Of a DNA stretch of 32,500 nt, positions 1-9,061 are shown piece after piece. Position 1 is the stretch's first letter; the number at the start of each line of letters is the position of its first letter. The translations under genes and the position numbers were made by a program. Where the stretch lies: the NCBI GenBank assembly GCA_012295275.1, contig CM022672.1, forward strand, positions 13,322,995-13,355,494. Reading direction: 5' to 3'. The notes beneath the pieces were generated by a model that saw only the letters and a list, made by a program, of their open reading frames with translations, had not been told where the DNA came from and made no database searches. The stretch is from Chrysomallon squamiferum. Lineage: Eukaryota > Mollusca > Gastropoda > Neomphalida > Peltospiridae.

Positions 1-285
1 TTACTTTAGACAAATAATTAACGAGGCAAGAGTTTTTCAAATTAAAATTTAATTTAAACAACACAAAACAAAACAAAAACAGCTCACGACAGGTCAATAA
101 TAAAAATTTAAAAAAAAATTAAATTAAAAAAAATTAAACAATAATAAAATGAACCTTATGACCCAAGCGTAGTTTGCCTTAGTCACAGTCGTCGCTATTG
201 TTCATGTGTCACAGTCGTAGTGGTCTTTATAATCAACCAGTTGTTGTTGGTTTTAATGTTATGGCTAATGATGACCTTCGACAAC
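1..285. other. AT-rich non-coding DNA with short direct repeat
   Basis: The first 150 bases are almost entirely A/T with A-runs. An 11-bp direct repeat, GTCACAGTCGT, lies at 182-192 and 208-218 (26-bp spacing). No coding signal is visible. Confidence 0.6.
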
Positions 286-360
286 AAAATGAACGCCGGC
301 CTAAAACGGTATGAGCGGAATGGCAAATACAATATTCATAAAAATGTGGCCCGTGTTTAA
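286..360 (+). repeat. Dispersed repeat family R1, copy A
   Basis: This 75-bp block aligns to 3214-3287 on the same strand at about 85% identity (11 differences including one gap, counted by eye). Shared landmarks are AAAATGAACGCCG, TAAAACGGTAT and AATATTCATAAAAATGTGG. Weaker similarity continues downstream across an indel (CTCGCATATAAATATCAT here, CCCGCATGAAATAAAAGTAAT in copy B). Two related copies 2.9 kb apart in unique-looking flanks indicate an interspersed element fragment. The class is unknown: I see no terminal repeats, poly(A) tail or coding domain. Confidence 0.7.
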
Positions 361-627
361 TCAAGTCTCGCATATAAATATCATTCTGAGAACCATGTCA
401 TCTCTTGTGTCTGTGTGATCAGGGATGGCAGGTTATTTCTAGTTCAACTGTCAAGGAAACAAAAAGCTGAAGGCTAATTTGATTGATAGAAATGATGAGA
501 ACTATTATTTTTTTTTAATCTCAAACATCGGTTTCTTACTATGCCCTGTATAATAACAGGATAGAGCTGCTGTTTTTAAAAAAATTCCTATTAGTGTTAT
601 TGTTTTGATACCAGTTATGTATTAAAC
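361..627. other. Unique AT-rich non-coding sequence
   Basis: No ORF, splice architecture or repeat of note is visible. There is a T-run near 508-517. Nothing functional can be supported. Confidence 0.5.
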
Positions 628-639
628 ATGTATAGATTA

Positions 640-935
640 ATACATGTCACTACATACATACAAAGACACATATATACTACACACATATATTTATACATTC
701 ATAAATACATACATACATATATGCATGCATGCTTACACTCATACATACATACATACATACACACATACATATACACATATACACATATATGCGTACATAC
801 AAACGTACGTAAATAGACACATACACAGACGCACACATACATACACAGATATCCAAACACACACACACTTGTAGGTAGGCCTTTTTACAAATCTACATAC
901 ATACATGCTTGCAAACCTACATGTATAACTGATAC
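640..935. repeat. Degenerate (ACAT/CATA)n microsatellite
   Basis: This is a low-complexity tract of ACAT, CACA and ATAT units with interruptions. It generates overlapping spurious frames rich in His/Tyr/Ile (CATACA) on one strand and Cys/Val/Met on the other. Confidence 0.85.
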
Positions 936-1600
936 ATCCATTGTATGCTTTAATGTATATACAGATGTGTACAGGCATAAACTGACATATCAGCGGATTT
1001 AGATTACATTATTTCACTAATATTATTACTTATGACATATATATTTATGTAATATTACTTATACTGAGACCATCTTCTCAACCAGCACCATAATTTGTTT
1101 TTGTTTTTTTTTTTTTTTAAAGGAATATTTAAAATACGCATAAATTCAATAGTTAATTTTTCATATAAAAACATGAATGTTCATATTTGTTTCGATTATA
1201 TTTGTTCAAAAATAGATTTAACGTCTACCTATTCATTTTTACACTAGTTGACTATTTAAAAAATATATTAAAAAAATAAAAATAATAATAATGAAAAGAA
1301 AATGCATAGAGATTAAGAAAACGAAGATTTTGGACAAAATAGATTTAAAAAAAAAAAGATTATACATACCGAAGAAATGAAACAAATATGAAAGTTTTAA
1401 AATAACAACTATATGAAGATAAAACAAAAATTTTCCGTACCAAAAAGCTATAACATACAATCATAAAACAAACATTTTGAAGATGAAATTTCAATATTTC
1501 TAAAAGGATCAGGCTCTATTTTCGGGGGGCCAGAATTTGTTCTAAATTCTTTTTAAACAGTCGTCGAAAACATATCTTCAAATAAAAATAAGTAAGGAGA
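936..1600. other. AT-rich non-coding DNA
   Basis: Mostly A/T with poly-T at 1104-1118 and A-runs around 1349-1357. A G-run (GGGGGG) near 1524 stands out but has no identified context. No gene is supported. Confidence 0.5.
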
Positions 1601-1800
1601 ATGTGAAAAATCCATGCAAATCGCCGCGCAGTTTAACGAATATTCCACGCATGCTTTTCGACCGAAACCGTCGACTCTCGGTTCAAAGCAGCCAATTGTG
1701 TTAGATCTGCATGGATAACGACTGCGACTCCGTTCAAGCCTGTATCATCCAGATTTGCCCTTGACACCGTAATCCGAAAATACAGGTTTGTAAAGGATTA
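1600..1800. other. CpG-richer patch
   Basis: Many CpG dinucleotides occur in a short stretch (TCGCCGCGCAG, CGACCGAAACCGTCGACTCTCGG), unlike the flanks. A CCAAT-type element occurs near 1690. It could be a promoter-proximal or short exonic island, but no ORF of convincing length or splice signals were found. Confidence 0.35.
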
Positions 1801-1868
1801 GCAAATATTAGCAGTCTAAAGTTCATATTTGGCCATCTCGACCTAAAACACACCTGGAAGTTAAAGTA

Positions 1869-1949
1869 TTATGAAAAAGAAAAAAAAAAAAAAAAAAAAA
1901 GAAAAGAAACGGTTTGGGAGGTTAATTTTTTTTTTTTTTTTTTTTTTTT
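1869..1949. repeat. Poly(A) tract facing poly(T) tract
   Basis: An A-run at about 1880-1900 is followed by about 26 bases (with GGTTTGGGAGGTTAA) and a T-run of over 20 bases (about 1927-1949). The two runs can pair as a hairpin stem. This could be two abutting retroposed tails in opposite orientation, or simple slippage tracts. Confidence 0.75.
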
Positions 1950-2385
1950 GACAGAAGAATAACGTCGACGACAGATAAATACTTTCTGTCATCATCGTGT
2001 TTGTTGACAAATAAACAATATTTGCCAGTTTTTCTTCTGGTCGAATGTTTTGTAATTAACTTCTGCTCCAATCAGTAACTGTTTTTCTGGTCGTGGTAGC
2101 GAAAAGATGACAATGAACTCGGGTGGTCGGAACGTCTTTATCAATATGAACAGAAGTGACCTGGAGGCTAAAAGCTGGAAGAAAGAGTTGATTAGTTTTG
2201 TTTGACAAACAGTCCATTTCTGACGACCTAGTTTCTCCATGAGAAAAACAAAAGAGAAATAGAAAAGAGAGCATAGTGTTTATAATAATTTAAACTGCAA
2301 TCACATGAACCATTAATATGACAATATTTTATCATTTCTGTTGCTGCTGTTACTGTTAGTGCATTAATCGCGATAGCTTTAACGT
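1950..2385. other. Unique non-coding sequence
   Basis: Moderately complex sequence. Open frames on the minus strand (about 1990-2270) have no recognisable domain and no splice context. No gene is supported. Confidence 0.45.
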
Positions 2386-2752
2386 TTGCTACTACTCCTA
2401 CTACTATTATTGCTCTTGCTGCTACTACTACCACCACTATTGCTGCTACAGCTACTATTACTACTATTACAAATTCCAGCTACAATAATTACAATTACTG
2501 CCAATAACTGCTACTACTATTATTACAATTACTACTACAACTATTATTACAATTACTACTACTACCACTACTATTAGTGCTGCTATTTTTACCACTGCTA
2601 CAACAACTCTACAGCTGCTATAATACAACGTGAACTACTATTGGCATTACAGCTACTACTAACACTATTACCACTACAACCACCACCACCACCACCACTA
2701 CTACTACAATTACGACTACTACTACTACTACTTTTCCTTCTCAACCTTCTAC
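2386..2752. repeat. Imperfect trinucleotide repeat (CTA/ATT/CCA)n
   Basis: About 370 bp of irregular CTA, TTA and CCA triplets (for example CTACTACTATTATT and CACCACCACCACCACTA). It yields Leu- or Tyr-rich spurious frames. Confidence 0.85.
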
Positions 2753-2879
2753 TACTCATATTTTTATCCATACTGATAATACTGTTACAAGAATTACTAG
2801 TACTCTTTCTATAACTTTAGTCAATACTATATAATTAATCAAAAGTACTACTTCATAAATAATATAGATACAACTAAAA

Positions 2880-3647
2880 TAAATATATTTTAAAAAAAAA
2901 GAAGTTATATAGTCAAGTAAAGCAGAATAAAATAAGGGAAATAAATTAAAGAATCTCTTGGAAAAGTCGCATACCAAGTCAAAAAGAAAAATGATGGAAA
3001 AACTAAATTAAGTAAAGAAAACCAAAGCTGAAACAAGAAAGGTTAAGTAAAGAAGAGAAAACACAACTAAAAAAAAAAAAATAAAAAAAAAAGAAAACAA
3101 ACAAACAAACATACAAAAACCCCACAAAAACAGACAAACAAATAAACAAACAAAAAAACACAAACAAAACAAAATGAATAAAAAAAAAAAAAGATGGAAA
3201 CATAAACAGGATTAAAATGAACGCCGTCTAAAACGGTATCAGCACAATGATAAATAAAATATTCATAAAAATGTGGTCTATGTTTAAACTAACGGAAACC
3301 CCCGCATGAAATAAAAGTAATCTAAATGAAAACAAAGTTGAGTTAAATATAGCGACGAAAATACAGTAAGGAAGATTATGTGAAGAAATGTCAAGTTAAA
3401 AAAGAATAAATTTTTAAATTATAAGTAACGCAATAAAGGAAAAATAGATTTAAATTAAATTAAACAACGTAATGAAAAGAACAGCGTATCAAAATGAAAC
3501 AAAAGTAAAGCTACGTAAAAAATAAAAATAAAAATAAAAATAAAAATAAAAATAAAAATAAAAATAAAAATAAAAATAAAAATAAAAATAATAATAATAA
3601 TTATAATTATAAAAATAAAGTAAATATGATATAAAAAAATAAAATAA

Positions 3648-3702
<55 letters not shown>

Positions 3703-3900
3703 TAAACAATTAAAGATACAAGAACCCTGTTCCGGCAAATAACCAGCAGAAGATAAGTAAAACAAACAAACTTAAAAATATAGAAATAAAAAATTCTCAA
3801 TAAAAAAATTAAAACGAAAAACAAACCTAACATTTTTGCCAAATCAAAGATATAACAAAAAGAAAAAGAAATTGCAAAAAAAAAAAAAAAAAGGAACGAA
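2880..3900. repeat. A-rich, T-poor low-complexity kilobase
   Basis: The + strand is dominated by A with scattered G and C. It includes a run of AAAAAT hexamers at about 3517-3590, an (AAT)n array at about 3645-3701 and a poly-A at about 3876-3892. The repeat-family copy at 3214-3287 is embedded in it. Minus-strand frames here are Phe/Ile/Leu strings produced by the repeats, not genes. Confidence 0.8.
3214..3287 (+). repeat. Dispersed repeat family R1, copy B
   Basis: Homologous to 286-360 on the same strand (about 85% by eye). It has the same landmark order: ATGAACGCCG, TAAAACGGTAT, AATATTCATAAAAATGTGG. Confidence 0.7.
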
Positions 3901-4150
3901 AACTCCACAATAACCTAGAGCCTGGAGATGTTTGAATAAACTCCATTCTGATATCCCGTTCTAAAATACCACCATCAGGTGCTATTGGCTTAGGTTGAGT
4001 GAAGTTAAAACGCGCGTGGAGTGAAGGCGATTTGTTTGTGTTACGTCTTCTGCGCAACAAACTGACATGTCCGCCGCATATGGTTCCAGTGTCTTGTCAC
4101 CGTGCACTGGTATGGCACACAAAACATTCACTGGACAAGGAACTCCACAG
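3900..4150. other. Slightly GC-richer unique stretch
   Basis: CpG-containing sequence (AAACGCGCGTGG near 4008) with open frames on both strands. No homology or splice architecture is recognised, and no gene is claimed. Confidence 0.35.
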
Positions 4151-4690
4151 CTTCAGTATTTATTTATTTACTGAGGTTGTTTGGTGGACGTGTCGGCTTC
4201 TGTGGCTTACTTGTTCCGAGATCTGAGTAAGAACCAAACAGCAGCAACCAAATCAGTGATTCAGTTTGACAGTTTCCTTATTTATATTAAAATCTGTATG
4301 ATACCTTAAAGATAACTGAGTTATCGAGTCACTTACAGTTTCCTTATTTATTTTAAAGGTTGTTTGGTGGATAGTTGCTCTCCAACAGCTTTGAAGACAA
4401 TTTTTTGTTCCAGTAAGACCATTTCTGTAATTCAGATAGCATATTTTAAATATTGTTTGGTTTATTTTCATACTTATAATTGTTTTAAAGATAATTGTTA
4501 TCCCAGTAACATCATATCAGAAATTTACAACCCAAAGTCACTATTGTTTGATGGGAAGGTATATTTCTGTAGCTTATTTTTAAGTCAAATTTTAAAGATA
4601 ACCGAGATAAAAGTATATAACAACTTCAATAACCAACTTGTAGCAGTTTACTTATTTATTTTAAAGGTTAATTCGTGGACAGATCGACAT
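4150..4690 (+). repeat. Highly degenerate tandem/clustered repeat
   Basis: One motif, CAGTTTCCTTATTTATTTTA then AAGGTTGTTTGGTGGA, recurs fully or partly at 4175-4190, 4270-4292, 4336-4371 and 4644-4680. A second motif, TTAAAGATAACTGAG, recurs at about 4306-4320, 4485-4500 and 4591-4607. The alternating order suggests an old, decayed array. Confidence 0.55.
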
Positions 4691-4927
4691 TTACTGTTTA
4701 ATTTTTTTTAATTTAATTATTTCCTTTTGCTGACATCATTCTTTCCTATGACGTAGTTATTCTTCCATACTTAAAAATATTGTGAAGAAATAAAAAGTTT
4801 CTAGAATCCAGTCTCTCTGCTGCTGTGTTTAAAGTCTCTGAGAATGGCAAACGTAGGGCTCGGATCCCGCTACAGTTTCTATATAGAACTAATTGGACAT
4901 TTTTTCGTCTCAAACACTTTCCTAACA

Positions 4928-5022
4928 TACTAACACTAACACTAACACTGACTGATGTCTGTATGTTTGTATGTATGTATGTATGTATGTATGTATATTT
5001 GTATGTATGCATGCATGTATGT
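4928..5022. repeat. (ACTAAC)n followed by (TATG)n
   Basis: Three to four ACTAAC units (complement GTTAGT) at 4928-4949 are followed after a short spacer by TATG units to about 5022. Confidence 0.75.
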
Positions 5023-5079
5023 CGTACATATTCTTTCCTGTCGGTAAATGTACAGACCAAAAATGTAAAATTCTTATAG

Positions 5080-5500
5080 TGTTAAAATAAGTCTTACTTT
5101 TAGATTAAAAAAAAACAACAAAAAAAGAATGGAAAAAAAAGGACCCCCAAAAAAAAAAACATAAAAATTCAGTATTTATTCTAACATATATTTTTACTCA
5201 TTTTCTTTAACTTTTATATTACTTTTGTATTTTTCGTTAGCTTTCTTCTTTTCCTTTTTTTTAATTTTAAATTATTTAAATTTTCTTGCTTTTCATTCTT
5301 TGGTTTTGCTTTTTAAGATAACAATTATCAGACACACAAAATCGACATGTAACGAACAGTTCTGCCGTTAATGTGGTCGTTCGATGATACAGTGTTTTTT
5401 CATCTAAAAGAATTTCAGCGTAGACGTTTCCACCACTTCTTGTTCTTCGTCGTATCTGTGAAATCATCCTTGGGCGAGAAAAACAACTTAAATCAAATCT
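5080..5500. other. AT-rich non-coding DNA
   Basis: A-runs at 5105-5160 and T-rich sequence to about 5290. Short frames on both strands (5276-5559) lack recognisable domains. No gene is supported. Confidence 0.45.
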
Positions 5501-5990
5501 TCAATGGGACGCGCATGCACGCTTGTGGAATGTTACACATCTTCTGCGAGTTCGCTTGAGTGCACTTGAGTGCATTCGCAGCCAACAACATCATCGTCGT
5601 CACTATCATCATCATCCGAAATCAAACAAAATATTTCTGGATTCAATTCATTTCTTTACCACCACAGCTCGGTAAATTGTTTGCTCGAACTAATTAGCGC
5701 CATATTCCGCAGAAGAAGTGTTGTTTTCCTGAAAAGAATTCGTAAGAAACTGGGACAAAGGCGAATTAAGCGAAGCAAACGCGCACGTCATTTTCACCTG
5801 GCTGCGAAGAAATGGAGAACGTTATTCGCGAGCCCGCCATTGGGCAGACTGATCGTCTGCATCAGTTGACGCGTCCGTTCTAATGGCCGAAGTCTTTGCC
5901 TGCAAAGTCTTCTCGCTGTTTGCTTAGAGCAGGGAACCTCAACAAGTCACGTTCAGCAGCCGATCTGCATGTTCTGCTGCTCTTTAGTTC
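5500..5990. other. CpG-richer patch, possible promoter or exon
   Basis: GC and CpG content rise clearly. An NRF1-like ACGCGCATGCAC lies near 5509-5520, and a direct repeat CTTGAGTGCACTTGAGTGCA lies at about 5555-5574. A + frame through 5570-5869 is Ser-rich then strongly basic (RIRKKLGQRRIKRSKRAR), but it has no ATG and no family match. It could hold an unrecognised exon. Confidence 0.3.
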
Positions 5991-6049
5991 GGGATTGCTT
6001 GCAGCTTGTTACCCATTTCCAATAACGCAACAACATTTTTTTGAAAGTT

Positions 6050-6440
6050 TGTTTTTGCACATTTTTTTTTAGAGTTTGTTTTTAATTATATTTTTTTCCC
6101 ACCACCTCTTTCGTTACATGCCTATGTGTCGAGATTGTGTTGTAAAGGAATACATTTTTTTTTATGATATTTAAAACAAAAATTCCAAAGACGATTATTA
6201 GTCACCTACTTCATATTCAAGTATGCGTGCATGTTTATGTACATACGTACATATGTATTTATGTATTGTATGAATGATTAAGGATATGTAGGTATGTGTG
6301 TATATAATTTGCATTTATGTATATGCATATATATATATATATATATATGTATATGTATATGTATACGTATATGTTTATGTAAATGCATTTTTATAAGTAT
6401 TGAAACGTACTGTGTTTGAAACTTTGACCTGATATGTAAT
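6050..6440. repeat. T-runs, degenerate TATG and (AT)n tract
   Basis: Poly-T near 6060-6072, ATGT-type units from about 6220 and an uninterrupted (AT)n at about 6325-6349, continuing into GTATAT units to about 6390. Confidence 0.75.
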
Positions 6441-7640
6441 GAAGACAAGTAATGCTACCTTTTTGATGTTCTTCTTTGAAGCCAGTATGGAGTATTTGGT
6501 ACAACCTTTCACACTGCTGCATACTGATAGTGGAATAGCAGGTCCTGGTTTAATATTTTTTATAATCATCAGAACAAAATATGCTGAAATGTCGTTAAAC
6601 AAACTCAAAGGAACAACAACAACAATAACAAACAAAAAAAGGAAAAAAAAAAATAATAAAAAAGAAGAACATTTTTATCATGCTACACTCTACAACAATG
6701 GATGATTGAAAATTGAAAATGAATCTGCTTTTGTCGATAAATACAGAGATTTTTCTGTTTAATACCAAACTCTTTGTATTCAGTAGTTTGCGGTTAACAA
6801 TAACGGGAACATATTAGTAAACAGCTCTTCTGACAAAATTAACTGTTGAATCTCGGTTTTGCCGAGATACCTGAATATTACGCTTTGATTTGTTGTGAAT
6901 GGCTGATGTGATTTCAGTACAGAATGAAAGTGTCCCGACAGCCTAAGCATGCCCACGCTACTGCTTCTTTTCAACAAAATACTTCAGCAAATTAAGTCGA
7001 GGATGTGCTAAATTGACTTTACACGCTGTTGGTGTTTGCGGCACTTCGCTGTCTGTTATCCAAACACTCCCGATTAGATTAATAGCGAGAACAAAAAAAC
7101 CCACCAAAAACCCACCAAAAAATGGTTGAGACTTCTTGAATGTTTCTAGTTGAATTTCTCAGGTTATTTATCACCCTCCTCTTTTCCATTGATGTTAATT
7201 CCACGTCTTTTCGAGTTTAGCCAGTCGTAACTAACGCTGAAATGATGTGGCGCCACCTGGAATAGAGTTAGTTCCCCCTGAATCAGTCGTTACCCCATTT
7301 GTTTGTAGCGGTGATAATGAAAGTAGGAGTGTCTATACGGTTACATTGTATGAACACCTCAATATGACGATACACTGAGAGAATCTTTTCATTTTATTCT
7401 TCACTGCAGTATAGCATTGTAGATGACTGTTGGCCAGTAATTAGAACACTGGATTGAGTTTCGTAGGTTTCAGTTCTCCTTGCTGTGCCAGTTGGATTAT
7501 ATATCCCATTCTGTCCAGTGCTCCATAAATAATTTAGCAATGAACGCGGATATATCAGTTTTGTATTAGGAGACGCATGTAAAAAGTCAACAGCTGTCAA
7601 AGGGATGGACAAGCACATCACTCTCATGCCATTATCATAA
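6441..7640. other. Non-coding DNA without identifiable genes
   Basis: Includes an A-rich block at 6610-6670. Frames on both strands are short and domain-free. I see nothing supportable. Confidence 0.45.
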
Positions 7641-7775
7641 AAGAATAATAATAATAAAAATAATAATAATAATAATAAAAAAAAAAAAAAAAAAAAAAAT
7701 AAAAATAAAAAATAAATAAAAATAATACACAAATAATTTAAAAAAAAATAAAAATAAAATAAAGAAGAATAATAA
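7641..7775. repeat. (AAT)n and poly(A) tract
   Basis: AATAAT units run into an A-run of about 22 (7677-7699) and AAAAT units. Confidence 0.85.
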
Positions 7776-8150
7776 ATATATTCAGTAATTCTGACATCAT
7801 AAAACAGCCACTACTAATAAAGTAATTCATTCATTTTTATTATTAGCTTATGTTTTATTGTCTGCGATTGTGCTTTAAAAATTACCATATTATTATCAGA
7901 CTTTAATTGTTCTCAAGTGTCTTCTTGATATTATTTTCAAAGAAAAACGGTACTTAATAATGTGAATTCAGCTAGACGAAATATCTAAACGTGTTCGTGT
8001 TTGAATTCGCAGTAACTCTCTGCTCTTTTCTTTTTTAATTCTTTCTATAGGTGGTTATAGAGTTTGTTAGATTGATAATCAGAATTTCGCTTAGTCATTG
8101 TTTTGCCTGTAAGAGAAACCGCTAAATATATTATATCTTTATAACATATA
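7776..8150. other. AT-rich non-coding DNA
   Basis: Unique-looking AT-rich sequence. No ORF, repeat or motif of note. Confidence 0.45.
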
Positions 8151-8245
8151 CATATGCATATATTTGTATGTATGTACGTAGTAAGTATGTTTGTATGTAT
8201 GTATGTATGTATATGTCTTTTTTTTATTTTTTTTTTTTTATAGAA
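8150..8245. repeat. (TATG)n and poly(T)
   Basis: TATG units at about 8165-8214 are followed by T-runs to about 8240. Confidence 0.8.
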
Positions 8246-8344
8246 AACAATGTTTACAAGAGGTAATTTACAAGAACAGTTAACTCAGAAATTAAAATAA
8301 ATCGGACAAAATGTTTCCATAAATTCTCAGTGTTTATGCTAAAC

Positions 8345-8353
8345 TATATAAAG
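8345..8353 (+). promoter_or_regulatory. Candidate distal TATA box (TATATAAAG)
   Basis: TATATAAAGGG is a close match to the metazoan TATA consensus and lies about 710 bp upstream of the CBM14 ATG. It would matter only if the gene has an upstream exon. No matching initiator or transcript evidence is visible. Confidence 0.2.
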
Positions 8354-8559
8354 GGTGTAAGAATCTTTACCTACTGGATTCATTTGTTTTTGTTTGTGTC
8401 GAAAATAAAAGTAAAACAGACAGTGATTATTAATATTTATTCTTCACCTTTGTCTCTTGTTTAAAACAATCAAGCCAAACGCAAAACGACATAATTGCTC
8501 GAGTGGGTCAACACATTCTACTACAGATCCACATGAGGTCCCAGACTGAATAATTCAGA

Positions 8560-8900
8560 ACTAGAAGACATCCTCAAAACTGTCGTCTTTTTAACGATTC
8601 CGTACAAGGGAAGCAACTCGAAATTAACATATTCGCCGAAGTGGTCCGCGATTCGAGATTCCTAATCTTTTTGAGGGCGAATTCAAACAGTAAAATTCTT
8701 GCTGGATTATTCTTCAATTTGCCAACCCTGCCTTGCGTCGATTTGATGGCTCTTGTTTAAATTTCTTCCTCTTTCTTGAGAGAGGATCAAAACACGCTGG
8801 GAGGCGGTGAGAGCAGGCCGCTTGTGTCAACCGCAGTAGCAGACTTTTGACGTGTTTCGCGATGGCAGTGGATTGCGCTAGCTGATGCAGATCTGATTCT
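8560..8900. other. GC-richer upstream flank of the CBM14 gene
   Basis: GC and CpG content rises before the gene (GTGGTCCGCGATTCGAG, GTTTCGCGATGGC). A divergent minus-strand frame (8714-8980, ATG at 8980) passes through it with a basic C-terminus but has no recognised family. The stretch could be regulatory. Confidence 0.3.
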
Positions 8901-8996
8901 TTATTTAGGAAAACATCGTTGGATGTCATAATTATAATCAAGTTATAAATTGTTTCAGTTTTTGGGTGGAATACTGTCATAATTCCATAGGATACT

Positions 8997-9006
8997 TATA
9001 TATATT
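8997..9006 (+). promoter_or_regulatory. Candidate proximal TATA box
   Basis: TTATATATATT lies about 60 bp before the ATG at 9062. That would place a start site near 9027 with a very short leader. In AT-rich DNA such a match is weak evidence alone. Confidence 0.25.
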
Positions 9007-9061
9007 TTGTTGCTTAAAAAAGAAAAACAAAAAGGAAAGAAAACTAAGTTAATTATACATT

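Noticed and set aside
3455-3908. Minus-strand frames rich in Phe, Ile and Leu
   Set aside because: Produced by AAAAAT and AAT repeats and poly-A. No domain or start context.
4364-4711. 115-codon + frame
   Set aside because: It overlaps the degenerate repeat cluster and has no recognisable domain.
5570-5869. 99-codon Ser-rich then basic + frame
   Set aside because: It has no ATG start and no recognised family. It could be part of an exon, but acceptor and donor sites are not convincing.
8714-8980. 88-codon minus-strand frame with ATG at 8980, divergent from the CBM14 gene
   Set aside because: The basic C-terminus (SRKRKKFKQEPSNRRK) is interesting, but no domain, conserved motif or splice evidence supports it. 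Chance frames of this size are common here.
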